Assembly: GCF_003945385.1 (NCBI RefSeq)
Contig: NZ_AP018920.1
Coordinates: forward strand, 2,294,001 to 2,358,000
Origin: Pseudonocardia autotrophica
Lineage (GTDB): Bacteria; Actinomycetota; Actinomycetes; Mycobacteriales; Pseudonocardiaceae
Length of the DNA stretch: 64,000 nt
Direction of reading: 5' to 3'
Shown here: in pieces, positions 16,344 to 26,304 of the stretch
Position numbering within the stretch: the first letter of the stretch is position 1
Layout of the letters: each line of letters begins with the position of its first letter
Notes under the pieces: generated by a model
Database searches by the model: none
What the model was told of the DNA's origin: nothing
What the model saw: only the letters and a program-made list of their open reading frames with translations
Program-made: the position numbers and the translations under genes

Positions 16344-17411
16344 ATGAGCTTCCCCGACACCCTCACGACCTTCGACGCCGACGACTTCGAACAGCTGACC
16401 GTCGTGCGGGACCCGGAGTCCGGGATCCGCTCGGCGGTCGCGATCCACGACACCACGATGGGCCCGTCGCTGGGCGGGGTGCGGATGCGCGCGTACCCGT
16501 CGCTCGACGACGCCGTCCGGGACGCGATGGCACTCGCCCGCGCCATGACCTACAAGTCCGCGCTGGCCGGGCTGGAGCTCGGCGGCGGCAAGAGCGTGAT
16601 CGACGCCGAGCCCACGCCGGCGAACAAGGCGGCGTTCCTGCCGGTGTACGCCCGGCACGTCGCCTCGCTGGGCGGGCGCTACGTCCCGGGGGCCGACATG
16701 GGCACCGACGCGTCCGACATGGAGGTTCTGGCGAAGGACGTGCCGGTGGTGTCCAGCCGGCGGGACCCGTCACCGTTCACCGCCCGCGGTGTGCTGCGGG
16801 CGATCGGGGCGACCCTGGAGCGGGCCGGTCACGACGGCCTCGCCGGGCGCCGGGTCGCCGTGCAGGGACTGGGCAAGGTCGGGTCGTCGCTGGCCGGCAT
16901 GCTGCGTGCGGCCGGAGCCGAGGTGCTGGTCGCCGATGTCGACGACGACCGGGTGCGGGCCGCCCGGGACACCGCAGGTGCGGTCGCGGTGCCGGTCGGC
17001 GAGATCCTCGCCGCCGACGTCGATGTGCTGTGCCCGTGCGCGGCCGGTGGAGTGCTCACCCCGGTGGTGCTCGACGCGCTGCGGGCCCGCGCGATCGTCC
17101 CGGGCGCGAACAACCCGCTCGCCGATCCGGCGCTCGCGGTGACGCTGGCCGGGCGCGGCGTGGACTACGTCCCGGACTTCGTCGCCAACGCGGGCGGTGT
17201 GATCGTGTGCGAGGCCGAGGTGCTCGGCGGCGGCCCCGGGCTCGACGACGAGATCGCCGGCAAGATCCGGGCGATCGGCGCCACCGCGGTCCGGATCCTG
17301 GACGACGCGGACCGGCGGGGGACCGACACCGTCACCGTCGCGCACGAGCTGGCCCGGGCCCGGCTGGCCGCCCGGGCCGCGGCCCGCCCGGCGTTCCCCG
17401 CCCTGGTGTGA
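16344..17411 (+). CDS. Leu/Phe/Val-type amino acid dehydrogenase (Glu/Leu/Phe/Val family)
   Basis: The 355-residue protein matches leucine/valine/phenylalanine dehydrogenases, which deaminate branched-chain or aromatic amino acids reversibly with NAD. GPSLGGVRMRAY is followed by MTYKSALAGLELGGGKSVI; Lys71 and Lys83 are spaced like the substrate and catalytic lysines of leucine dehydrogenase. GLGKVGSSLAG at about 176 is the nucleotide-binding motif and PGANNPLAD follows. The length fits the short, leucine-dehydrogenase branch. GGAGAG precedes the ATG at 16344. Substrate preference among Leu, Val and Phe cannot be settled by reading alone. Confidence 0.92.
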   Translation: MSFPDTLTTFDADDFEQLTVVRDPESGIRSAVAIHDTTMGPSLGGVRMRAYPSLDDAVRDAMALARAMTYKSALAGLELGGGKSVIDAEPTPANKAAFLPVYARHVASLGGRYVPGADMGTDASDMEVLAKDVPVVSSRRDPSPFTARGVLRAIGATLERAGHDGLAGRRVAVQGLGKVGSSLAGMLRAAGAEVLVADVDDDRVRAARDTAGAVAVPVGEILAADVDVLCPCAAGGVLTPVVLDALRARAIVPGANNPLADPALAVTLAGRGVDYVPDFVANAGGVIVCEAEVLGGGPGLDDEIAGKIRAIGATAVRILDDADRRGTDTVTVAHELARARLAARAAARPAFPALV

Positions 17412-17413
17412 GC

Positions 17414-17481
17414 ACCGGTGGTGGAGCGGCACGACCGCCGATCGGAAGCGGCGCTCCACCGCCATCCCCGCCACCACCGGT
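17414..17481. terminator. Nested inverted repeats between convergent genes
   Basis: An outer 11-bp pair (17414-17424 with 17471-17481) encloses an inner 8-bp pair (GTGGAGCG / CGCTCCAC, 17421-17428 with 17452-17459). It lies just after the dehydrogenase stop and before the convergent small gene, and is probably a bidirectional terminator. Tandem CACCGGT copies follow it. Confidence 0.6.
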
Positions 17482-17494
17482 CACCGGTCACCGG

Positions 17495-17704
17495 TCACCG
17501 GTCGAGGTGTACCTCGCCGTCCGGCTCCACCGAGCCGACGCCGGGCAGCCCGGCCAGGTCCGGCGGGTGCTCGTCGTCGCAGGTCCCGATGACGACACCG
17601 ACCGCGTGCAGCACCTTCTCCACCCGCAACCCGGCCGCCGTGCAGGTGGCTGCCACCTCGTCCGCCGAGTACCCCCGGCCCACCGACACCAGCACCCTGG
17701 CCAT
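17495..17704 (-). CDS. Stand-alone inhibitor I9/propeptide-like small protein
   Basis: A 69-residue protein (MARVLVSVGRGYSADEVAATC, ending near GVGSVEPDGEVHLDR) with the length and strand pattern of a subtilisin propeptide/I9 inhibitor domain. It starts one base after the subtilase stop, with GGGGAG within the end of that gene, so the two are coupled. Such small proteins beside S8 peptidases are often mislabelled as ketohydroxyglutarate aldolase. Likely role: folding aid or inhibitor of the neighbouring protease acting in trans. The family assignment is by pattern, not by alignment. Confidence 0.7.
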   Translation of the reverse strand: MARVLVSVGRGYSADEVAATCTAAGLRVEKVLHAVGVVIGTCDDEHPPDLAGLPGVGSVEPDGEVHLDR

Positions 17705-17705
17705 C

Positions 17706-18995
17706 TCAGCTCCCCGATGCGCGGACGAGCCCCGCGCCGACGTCACCGGAGGGCAGCGGGAGCCGCTGCGCCGCCTGGGTGAGCCCGGTCCACAGGTCCC
17801 GGCCCCGGGCACCGGTCCGCTGGGACAGCAGTGCGGCGATCCCGGCAACGTGCGGGGCGGCCATCGAGGTCCCGGAGGTCGACTCGGTGCGCTGCGGCAT
17901 CGGCCACGACGAGTGGACGTCGACCCCGGGGCCGGCGATGTCGACCTGCCCGCCGTCCACCGCGGAGCTCGCCGCGGAGAAGTCGGCGATCGCCAGCGCT
18001 GCGTCCACCGCGCCGACCGCCATGATCGACGGGCTGTTCGCCGGGACACCGACGAAGCCGGCGTCCCCGGCCGAACGCTCGGCGTTGTTCCCGGCCGCGG
18101 CGATGATCAGCACCCCGGCGTCGAGAGCCCGTCGGCCCGCGTTCTCGTAGGCGGCGGAGACCTCGTCGAGATCGACGCCGAGCGACATCGAGATGATCTG
18201 CGCGCCGCTGGTGATGGCCCACTCGATGCCTTCGAGGATCCCGGCGTCGGCGCCGGCGCCGTCGTCGCCGAGGACCTTCCCGATCAGGATCCGGGACTCG
18301 TACGCGATGCCGTAGCGGCGGCCGGAGCCCGGTGTGAGCGGCCCGCACGCGGTGCCGGCGCAGTGCGTGCCGTGCCCCTTGACGTCCTGGACCTGCTGGC
18401 CGTCGACGAACGAGCGGGACTCGATGTCGCGGCCCGCGAAGTCGGGATGGTCCAGATCGAGTCCGGTGTCGAGCACGGCGACGCCGATCCCGGCCCCGGT
18501 CTCGGGCACCGCGTCGACCCCGGTGGCCTGCAGCCCCCAGGTCAGCTGGTCGGTGTCACCGAACCGGGCGGGTGCCGGTGCGTCGGTGGTGCCGGCGGCG
18601 ACCGCCCGGTCACGCAGGAAGGTGGCGGCGTCGGCGAACCCGCGCAGGTACTCGGCGGACAGCCCGCCGGCCGGACCGGTGCCCAGTGTGCGCTGCACGC
18701 GTTCCGGTTCGACGGCGAGCAGGCGCCGGTCGGCGCGGGCGGCCCGCAGCCGGTCCGGGTCGAGCTCGGCGACCGCGACCCCGAGCCGGGCGAGCAGCGT
18801 CGGGTGGAAGCCCGACGGGGCCAGTGGCAGCGCGTCGCGGCTGCTCGTGATCTCGGCCTGCCCGGTCAGCTCCCGCACACACGTCCGGGCCGCGGTGTCG
18901 TCGTCACCGAGCAGATCGTCGCCGAGCACGAGCAGGTAGCGGCCGGTGAAGGTCGCTCCGGGGCGGTCGGTATCGGTCGGGCGGGGTTCGGTCAT
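17706..18995 (-). CDS. S8 family subtilisin-like serine protease, no signal peptide
   Basis: The 429-residue protein has a complete subtilase triad: Asp176 (VAVLDTGLDLDHPD), His208 (KGHGTHCAGT) and Ser377 (SGTSMAAPHVAGIAAL), with the oxyanion Asn in AAAGNN. About 165 residues precede the catalytic domain, without a hydrophobic signal peptide, so it is probably cytoplasmic unless exported by another route. The ATG at 18995 is preceded by GGAGG; upstream frame extension has no signal. The I9-like small gene follows one base after the stop. It diverges from the universal stress protein gene. Confidence 0.92.
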   Translation of the reverse strand: MTEPRPTDTDRPGATFTGRYLLVLGDDLLGDDDTAARTCVRELTGQAEITSSRDALPLAPSGFHPTLLARLGVAVAELDPDRLRAARADRRLLAVEPERVQRTLGTGPAGGLSAEYLRGFADAATFLRDRAVAAGTTDAPAPARFGDTDQLTWGLQATGVDAVPETGAGIGVAVLDTGLDLDHPDFAGRDIESRSFVDGQQVQDVKGHGTHCAGTACGPLTPGSGRRYGIAYESRILIGKVLGDDGAGADAGILEGIEWAITSGAQIISMSLGVDLDEVSAAYENAGRRALDAGVLIIAAAGNNAERSAGDAGFVGVPANSPSIMAVGAVDAALAIADFSAASSAVDGGQVDIAGPGVDVHSSWPMPQRTESTSGTSMAAPHVAGIAALLSQRTGARGRDLWTGLTQAAQRLPLPSGDVGAGLVRASGS

Positions 18996-19178
18996 GGTGC
19001 CTCCGACGATCGACGTGGAGTCACTCATCGTGCCGCAACGGTGCACTCCGGGCATCCGGACGGGGCCGTCGGTCCTGCCCGCCGGGGCCGGACGGCCCGG
19101 GCCCCGACCGCGCCCGCGGTGCCATCCTGGACATCGGGCGGACCGGACACGACCGGTCGCCGGGGGAGGAGCGGGAGC

Positions 19179-20051
19179 ATGGCCGCACAGCACATCGGCC
19201 CGGTCGTCGTCGGTGTCGACGGATCGGAGTCCGCACTCGACGCGGTCCGGTGGGCGGCCGCCGAGGCGGCCTCCCGGAACGTGCCGCTGCGCCTGGTCGC
19301 CGTGTTCTCCCCGCTGCCCGCCGCCCCGCGGCACGACATGGGACTGACCGCCGCCTACCTGGAGCAGGTCTCGGCCTCCCTGCGCGCGACCCTGGAGCTG
19401 TCCACCGAGGTGGCCGCCGGTGCGGCGCCGGGCATCGAGATCGACTCCGAGCTGCGGACCGGCTACCCGGCGCAGGTCCTCACCGACGAGTCCCGCTCGG
19501 CGGTGCTCACCGTGGTGGGCAGCCGCGGGCTGGGCGGCTTCACCGGCCTGCTGGTCGGCTCGGTCGCGGTGTCCCTCGCCGCGCACGGCGACTCGCCGGT
19601 ACTGGTGGTGCGCGGCGACCGGAAGCCCGGCTCCGGCCTGCCGGTGCTGCTCGGGGTGGACGGGTCACCGGCGGGTGAGGCGGCCGTCGGGACCGGGTTC
19701 GCCGAGGCGTCCCGGCGGTCGGTGCCGCTGCGCGCGCTGCACGCCTGGTCCGACGTCGTCGTCGATCCGGCGGTCGCCGTCCTGATCGATCACCAGGCGT
19801 GGGAGACCGAGGAGCGGGCACTGCTCGCCGAGCGTCTGGCCGGATGGTCCGCCACGTTCCCCGACGTCGAGGTGGAGCGCATCGTCGTGCGGGACCGGCC
19901 GGCCCACGCACTCGTCGAGCACTCGGCCGACGCCGGTCTGGTCGTCGTCGGGTCCCGGGGCCGCGGCGGGCTCGCCGGGCTGGTGCTCGGCTCGGTCGGG
20001 CAGGCCGTGCTGCGGCACGCGCAGTGCCCGGTGCTGGTCGTCCGCGGCTGA
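19179..20051 (+). CDS. Universal stress protein with two tandem USP domains
   Basis: The 290-residue protein contains two UspA domains. Both show the ATP-binding pattern: VVVGVDGSESALDAVRWA with GSRGLGGFTGLLVGSV in the first, and VLLGVDGSPAGEAAV with GSRGRGGLAGLVLGSVGQAV in the second, ending in CPVLVVRG. Tandem ATP-binding Usps are common in actinobacteria and linked to hypoxia and stationary-phase survival. GGGGGAGG at about 19161-19168 supports the ATG at 19179. A very long upstream frame is a shadow of the opposite-strand protease. Confidence 0.93.
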   Translation: MAAQHIGPVVVGVDGSESALDAVRWAAAEAASRNVPLRLVAVFSPLPAAPRHDMGLTAAYLEQVSASLRATLELSTEVAAGAAPGIEIDSELRTGYPAQVLTDESRSAVLTVVGSRGLGGFTGLLVGSVAVSLAAHGDSPVLVVRGDRKPGSGLPVLLGVDGSPAGEAAVGTGFAEASRRSVPLRALHAWSDVVVDPAVAVLIDHQAWETEERALLAERLAGWSATFPDVEVERIVVRDRPAHALVEHSADAGLVVVGSRGRGGLAGLVLGSVGQAVLRHAQCPVLVVRG

Positions 20052-20055
20052 CCGG

Positions 20056-20724
20056 CTACCCGGCCTGCTCCGCGAGCAGCATCTCGGCGACCGTGTACAG
20101 CTTGGTGTTGGTGTCGTGGGAGAGCTTGCGGAGCAGGTGGAACGCCTCGTCCGCGGTACAGCGGCGGCTCGCCATCAGCACCCCCTTGGCCTGCTCGATG
20201 CTCGTGTGCCGGGCGAAGCGGTCACGCAGCGAGGCGTTCTCCTCCGCCAGCGACCGGAGCGCGGCTCCGGCGATCTCGGCACCCGATCCGGCGGCCAGTA
20301 CCTCGGTCACGTCCTCGACGTGGTGCAGCACGCCGATCACCCGGCCGTCGGGGCAGCGCAGCGGTGAGTTGACCGGCAGCCACACCCGTTCGACGAACCC
20401 GTCGTCACCGGCCGGCATCCGCACGTCGTAGCGCTGGACCACCATCCGGTCGCGCCTGCCGAACCGCAGCACCTGCTCCAGCGATGCCGTCAGGTTCGTG
20501 ACGCCGTCGGCGCCGGGGAGATCCGGGTTGTCCGGGAACACCTCGAACACCGGGCGTCCGGCCAGCTCCTCGGGCGTGCGGAAGGTGGCCGTGCAGTACG
20601 CCGGGTTCGCGGCGACGATCCGCAGATCCGGGTCGAGGACCAGATAGGGCGAACGGGTGGCGCGGAACGCGGGGTCGTCGCCGCAGCCGCGCAGGAGCTG
20701 TGTGCCCGAGGATCCGGTGAGCAT
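20056..20724 (-). CDS. PAS-ANTAR domain regulator
   Basis: The 222-residue protein has a PAS domain (about 15-135: YLVLDPDLRIVAANPAYCTAT, RPVFEVFPDNP, VIGVLHHVEDVTEV) and a C-terminal ANTAR domain (about 155-215: SLRDRFARHTSIEQAKGVLMASRRCTADEAF). ANTAR proteins bind paired hairpins in nascent RNA and prevent termination, so the PAS domain probably senses a signal controlling antitermination. GGAGGTCGGAG precedes the ATG at 20724. Its stop lies 5 bp from the convergent stress-protein stop. No partner kinase or RNA target is visible nearby. Confidence 0.88.
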   Translation of the reverse strand: MLTGSSGTQLLRGCGDDPAFRATRSPYLVLDPDLRIVAANPAYCTATFRTPEELAGRPVFEVFPDNPDLPGADGVTNLTASLEQVLRFGRRDRMVVQRYDVRMPAGDDGFVERVWLPVNSPLRCPDGRVIGVLHHVEDVTEVLAAGSGAEIAGAALRSLAEENASLRDRFARHTSIEQAKGVLMASRRCTADEAFHLLRKLSHDTNTKLYTVAEMLLAEQAG

Positions 20725-21054
20725 CTCCGACCTCCGCCACCGCGGACGGCATCCGGTCGGCGGCTGCCGCCCGGCGCGGTCCGCGGCACTTCCGTGCGTA
20801 CGCGAACAGTTCCCCGTGGGGAACGCCGGGCCGGCTTCTCGACCCTTCCGTGGCACTCACGGCCGGATCGGCCGGTGCGCACCCGTAGGACATTAGGACA
20901 CCGGATCCGGACCCGGCGCGGCGGCATCCCCGTTGCGCCGCATGCCGACCGCGGATACGCCGTACGGATTGCCGGGAATCTCCGGTGTACCGCCGGGGCG
21001 ACGGTAGCCTCGTCGTGACCCACCTCACCGGACACCACGGCTCCAGGAGCACCG
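20725..21054. other. Divergent intergenic region (ANTAR gene / acyl-CoA synthetase)
   Basis: No supported gene. It contains a short direct repeat, TAGGACA, twice at about 20886-20900. AGGAG at 21043-21047 serves the synthetase gene. No clear promoter hexamers were found. Confidence 0.45.
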
Positions 21055-22695
<1,641 letters not shown>

Positions 22696-22706
22696 GCGCC
22701 TGACCG

Positions 22707-22736
22707 GATCCCGGCCCCGCGGTAGGGGCCGGGATC
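22707..22736 (+). terminator. Strong hairpin terminator
   Basis: A perfect 12-bp stem (GATCCCGGCCCC / GGGGCCGGGATC) with a 6-nt loop lies 11 bp after the acyl-CoA synthetase stop. There is no U-run, as is common in actinobacteria. Confidence 0.75.
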
Positions 22737-22772
22737 GACCGGCGTCGTGCGGTGCCACCGTGACCCGGCGTT

Positions 22773-22839
22773 CATGATCCCTGTTTCGGGAGTGTCGGTG
22801 CGCCTACGGGCACGCCACGCTCCCGAAACAGGGATCATG
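22773..22839. repeat. Long perfect inverted repeat, REP-like element
   Basis: Two 20-bp arms (CATGATCCCTGTTTCGGGAG and its exact reverse complement, 22773-22792 and 22820-22839) flank a 27-nt GC-rich centre. The element sits between the synthetase terminator and the end of the beta-propeller gene. It is separate from the terminator and looks like a repetitive extragenic palindrome or the relic of a miniature element. Confidence 0.85.
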
Positions 22840-22876
22840 GCGCGCCACCGGAGCAGGCCCCGCCGGCCCGGACGGC

Positions 22877-25144
22877 TCAGCTCCGCAGCAACCTGCGGAG
22901 CAGCGGGGTCCGGCCGGTGCCCGGCTCCGCGTCCCCGGCGCTGCTCTCGGGGAGCTCGCTCTCCGACGGCTCGGCGTCGGCCGCCCGCGGCCCGGGGATC
23001 GCGGACCGGCCGGACGCGCCGGGGCCCTGCTCCGGGATCGTGCCCGCCGGAAGCGGCGCGCCTTCCAGCACGTCCAGGCAGTGCGTGTCACCGCAGGCGT
23101 CGCCGACCGCGATCTGCCCGGCGATCGCGGCGACCGCGGTGAGCGGGGCGTCCAGCGGGGCCCGGCCGAGCACACCGGGGCGGGTCAGGTCCCACAGCAG
23201 GACGCTCCCGCCGGAGCCCGCGGTGACGGCCCGGTGCCCGGCCATCCCGGTCACCGCCCGCAGCAGCACCGGATCGGCCCGCACCGTGGTCACCGTGGCG
23301 GCCCCGATCGCCCAGGCGTGCACCCGGCCGTTCGCGTCCGCGGCGACCGCGTGGCATCCGTCGTCGTCGATCGCGACGCCGACCAGCTGCGAGCCGGGCA
23401 GCGGAACCTGCTGCAGTTCACCGGACGCGGTGTGCCACACCGTGAGGGCGGTGTCGGAGCCGAGCAGCACGGTGCTTCCGCCGGGTGTGAGCGCGGCCCG
23501 GCGCGCCGGGGCGGGCAGCTGAACGGAGCGGAACTCCCGGCCGGTGCGGGCGTCGGCGACGGCGACCCGATCGGCCTCCTGACCGGTGCCGCCGAGCACG
23601 ACGAGCGTGCCCCGCCCGGTCAGCACGGTCCCCTTCACTCCCACCGATCCGGCCCGCACGCCGGTGGCCGCGTGCCGCTCGTCGATCCGGCCGGCGGACC
23701 CGTCGGCGACGGTGAACAGCCGCGTCCCGCCGGTGTCCGACCACACGTGCTCGGCGCCGGTCGAGCACCGCCAGCGCTCGTCACCGGTGTGCCGGTCGCG
23801 GGCCAGCAGCAGCCCGGCGTCGCGGGCGGCGGACACGACGAGATCCCCGGCGACGGCGATCGCCCCGACCTCGGCGGGCAGCCCCGGCCGGTCCCCGCGG
23901 TCGACGACCCCGGTGGTGTCCCACACCAGGATCCGGCCGTGGTCGTCGCCGGTTGCTGCGGTCGTCCCGTCGGCACCCAGTGCGGCGGCGCGGACGGCGG
24001 AGCCGTGCCCGGCCAGCAGCACCGGCGCTGCCTCCTCGTCGGCACCGGTCCGCCAGAGCTCGACGACGCCGTCGGCACGGGCGACGAGCGCGCTCCCGGT
24101 CCCGGCCGCGGCGGCCGCCGTCGCGGAGGTCCCCCCGCCGAGCCGTTCGGGCCCCTGCGGGACGCCCGCGACCAGATCGAGCAGGTGCACACCACCGTCG
24201 GCGGTGGTGACCAGCAGCTCGGCGGCCCCGCTGCGGGCGAGCCCGGTGACCGGGGCGTCACCCTCCAGCCCGGCGAGCAGGGCGCCGGACGCGACGTCCC
24301 ACGCCCGCAGCGCGCCGTCGGCACCGCCGGACACGATCGTGCCGGGCCCGCCGGCGACGAGCGCCCGGACCGGGCCGGTGTGCCCCTCGCGGATCGTGAC
24401 CGCAGCACCGTTCGCCACCGCCGTACCGTCGATCACGTCCCAGATCCGGACGGTGCCGTCGGCTGCGCCGCCGGCCAGCCGGGTCGCCCCGGCGGCCGTG
24501 CAGGCGAAGGTGAGCACCTCGAGATCCCCGGACGCGGTCAGTGTGCCGACCTCGGCGCCGTGCCCGGCCAGCACCCGGACCACGTCACCGGCCTGTGCCA
24601 CCGCGATCAACCCGCCGTCGTCGGAGACGGCGAGCGCGCGGACCGGGGGAGAGGAGAGCGCGGGCCGGGGACCGCAGGCACCCGCGACCGGATCGGTCCC
24701 GGCGGGCAGCCCGGTGCCGGTGTCCCAGGCGAGTACGGATCCGGACGCGTCCACCGAGAGCAGCCGGCCACCCGGTTCGAGGATCAGTCCGGTGACGGCG
24801 TCGCCGTGGCCGTCGAGGATCCGCCGCAGGGCGGCCGACGCGGGCCGGGTCCGCCACCGGGTGGCCAGCACCAGCAGCCCGCGCGCGTCGATCCGCTTCC
24901 GGGCGGCACCGGCCAGCGCGCTCTCCCCGGTGGCGACCGCCCGGGCGAGCAGCTGCTGGGGCAGTGCCGCCGGCCGGCCCGCGAGATCGGGATCGCGCAG
25001 GTGGTGCGCCTCCAGATCCAGGATCCGGCGCAGCGCCTCGGGCGTCACGCCAGGCGGCGGGTTCAGCCCCTCGAGGCCGCCGGACAGCGCGTCACCGGTG
25101 GCGATGCGCCGCTCCAGGCCGTCCCAGAACGTCTCGACGGGCAT
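22877..25144 (-). CDS. WD40-like beta-propeller protein
   Basis: The 755-residue protein has a helical N-terminal region (about 1-115) and then repeated WD40-type blades, for example LVAGGPGTIVSGGADGALRAWD, ADGTTAATGDDHGRILVWD and AVTAGSGGSVLLWD. About 14 blades would make two seven-bladed propellers. No kinase, NACHT/NB-ARC, caspase or trypsin domain is fused, unlike many actinobacterial WD40 proteins. The C-terminus is a low-complexity Glu/Ser/Arg tail. No signal peptide is seen, so it is probably a cytoplasmic scaffold or sensor. GGGGAGGACC precedes the ATG at 25144. Confidence 0.88.
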   Translation of the reverse strand: MPVETFWDGLERRIATGDALSGGLEGLNPPPGVTPEALRRILDLEAHHLRDPDLAGRPAALPQQLLARAVATGESALAGAARKRIDARGLLVLATRWRTRPASAALRRILDGHGDAVTGLILEPGGRLLSVDASGSVLAWDTGTGLPAGTDPVAGACGPRPALSSPPVRALAVSDDGGLIAVAQAGDVVRVLAGHGAEVGTLTASGDLEVLTFACTAAGATRLAGGAADGTVRIWDVIDGTAVANGAAVTIREGHTGPVRALVAGGPGTIVSGGADGALRAWDVASGALLAGLEGDAPVTGLARSGAAELLVTTADGGVHLLDLVAGVPQGPERLGGGTSATAAAAAGTGSALVARADGVVELWRTGADEEAAPVLLAGHGSAVRAAALGADGTTAATGDDHGRILVWDTTGVVDRGDRPGLPAEVGAIAVAGDLVVSAARDAGLLLARDRHTGDERWRCSTGAEHVWSDTGGTRLFTVADGSAGRIDERHAATGVRAGSVGVKGTVLTGRGTLVVLGGTGQEADRVAVADARTGREFRSVQLPAPARRAALTPGGSTVLLGSDTALTVWHTASGELQQVPLPGSQLVGVAIDDDGCHAVAADANGRVHAWAIGAATVTTVRADPVLLRAVTGMAGHRAVTAGSGGSVLLWDLTRPGVLGRAPLDAPLTAVAAIAGQIAVGDACGDTHCLDVLEGAPLPAGTIPEQGPGASGRSAIPGPRAADAEPSESELPESSAGDAEPGTGRTPLLRRLLRS

Positions 25145-25320
25145 GCGGTGGTCCTCCCCGGGGTCGTGGTCGGTTCCGTGTCGGAGCCCCGCGAGGCATC
25201 GTTAACGAGGAAGGGGGTGTCGCGGACCGACCGGCGGTGACCGGTCGTGATCACTCGGTGACCGGCGGACCGTTGCGCCACGATCGGACGATGTCGGGGG
25301 GCAGGTCTACCGTCCGGCTC

Positions 25321-25629
25321 ATGGCTCGTACCTCTCGTGCCGGCACCGCCGGCGCGCTCGTCGCCCCCTGGCTCGCGCTCGCCGGGATCGCGGTCACCTC
25401 GCCGGTGGTGATCGCGCAGCGAACCGCGCAGCTGGTCGTCGGCGGCTGGCCGCCGGGGCCCCGGGAGCGGCGCGAGATCACCCGGATGTGGACCGAGAAG
25501 CTCGATGCGTTCTCCCGGGCCGCGGTCATCGCCGGGACCTCGGTGCCCGGGCCGGCGACAGCGGCCAGGGCGCTGGCGCCGATCCGGGCCGCGGTACGGA
25601 GCAACGCGCGGCGGCTCGGCCGCCGGTAG
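25321..25629 (+). CDS. Small phasin-like protein (uncertain)
   Basis: A 102-residue protein with an apolar N-terminal stretch (PWLALAGIAVTSPVVIAQRTAQLVV) followed by an amphipathic basic segment (REITRMWTEKLDAFSRAA.. AVRSNARRLGRR). The pattern resembles small polyhydroxyalkanoate granule-associated phasins, but the resemblance is weak. The ATG at 25321 has only a distant G-rich sequence upstream. It diverges from the beta-propeller gene and converges on the L,D-transpeptidase gene. Confidence 0.6.
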   Translation: MARTSRAGTAGALVAPWLALAGIAVTSPVVIAQRTAQLVVGGWPPGPRERREITRMWTEKLDAFSRAAVIAGTSVPGPATAARALAPIRAAVRSNARRLGRR

Positions 25630-25636
25630 CCGGCCG

Positions 25637-26209
25637 TCAGACGGCGGCGAGCTTCTCCCGCTCGGCCCGCTCGGTCGCGGCGTCGAGCACCTGGACCTTG
25701 TCGCCGACCTGCAGATCGTCGAAGAACGCGCGTGCCTGCGCGGTGTCGAGCTTCACGCAGCCCGCCGACGCCCGGTCGCGGTCACCACCGTGGAACGCGA
25801 TGCCGCCGTCGGCGAAGAAGACCGACCACGGCATGGGCGCCGGGCCGCCACCGGGCGCCTCGAACTCGCCACTGCGATGGTCGGCCTCCTTGCGGTACAC
25901 CCGGAACGAGTGGCCGATCGGTGTCTCCTGGCCCGCCCCGCCGGACGCGATCGGGACCGGGCCGCGGGTGATCTCGCCGTTCGTGATCAGCCACGCCTGC
26001 TGCGACTCCAGGTCGACGCAGGCCCGTGCGGAGACCGAGCAGGGGGTTCCCGCGACCTGCTTCTCGGTGTGCACCTGGCGCGCGACGTCGCTGCTCTCGG
26101 CCTCCGCGCCGGCCATCGCGACACCCGCCGTCGCGACCCCGGCGAGCACGACGGTCCCGGCCAGCACCGCCACCGTGCTCCTGACCCGGCGTACCGTCCT
26201 GCTTCGCAC
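25637..26209 (-). CDS. L,D-transpeptidase (YkuD domain), secreted
   Basis: The 190-residue protein starts with an Arg-rich stretch and one hydrophobic helix (about 12-34), a signal peptide or anchor. The YkuD motif is present: IAFHGGD with His140 and SAGCVKL with the nucleophile Cys151. It probably makes 3-3 peptidoglycan crosslinks or attaches proteins to the wall. The GTG at 26209 follows GGGGAG at good spacing; the longer frame upstream has none. It lies downstream of glmS and the MOSC gene on the same strand, giving the group a cell-envelope theme. Confidence 0.88.
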   Translation of the reverse strand: MRSRTVRRVRSTVAVLAGTVVLAGVATAGVAMAGAEAESSDVARQVHTEKQVAGTPCSVSARACVDLESQQAWLITNGEITRGPVPIASGGAGQETPIGHSFRVYRKEADHRSGEFEAPGGGPAPMPWSVFFADGGIAFHGGDRDRASAGCVKLDTAQARAFFDDLQVGDKVQVLDAATERAEREKLAAV

Positions 26210-26260
26210 CTGTGCAGCTCCCCTGATCGTGGTCCCTCGAACGTGTTCAACGCGCGAGCT

Positions 26261-26281
26261 CGTCCTCCGTGACGGAGGACG
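26261..26281. repeat. 21-bp perfect palindrome upstream of L,D-transpeptidase gene
   Basis: CGTCCTCCGT-g-ACGGAGGACG is perfectly symmetric around one base. It lies between the MOSC gene stop and the transpeptidase start. It could be a terminator hairpin for the upstream genes or an operator; the 52-bp distance to the GTG fits an operator. Confidence 0.6.
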
Positions 26282-26304
26282 CCGCGACCGGTGCCGCGGT
26301 TGAC

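Noticed and set aside
17418..19178. A plus-strand frame that would extend the universal stress protein by 587 residues
   Set aside because: The extension is antisense to the subtilase; a GGGGGAGG ribosome site marks the true ATG at 19179.
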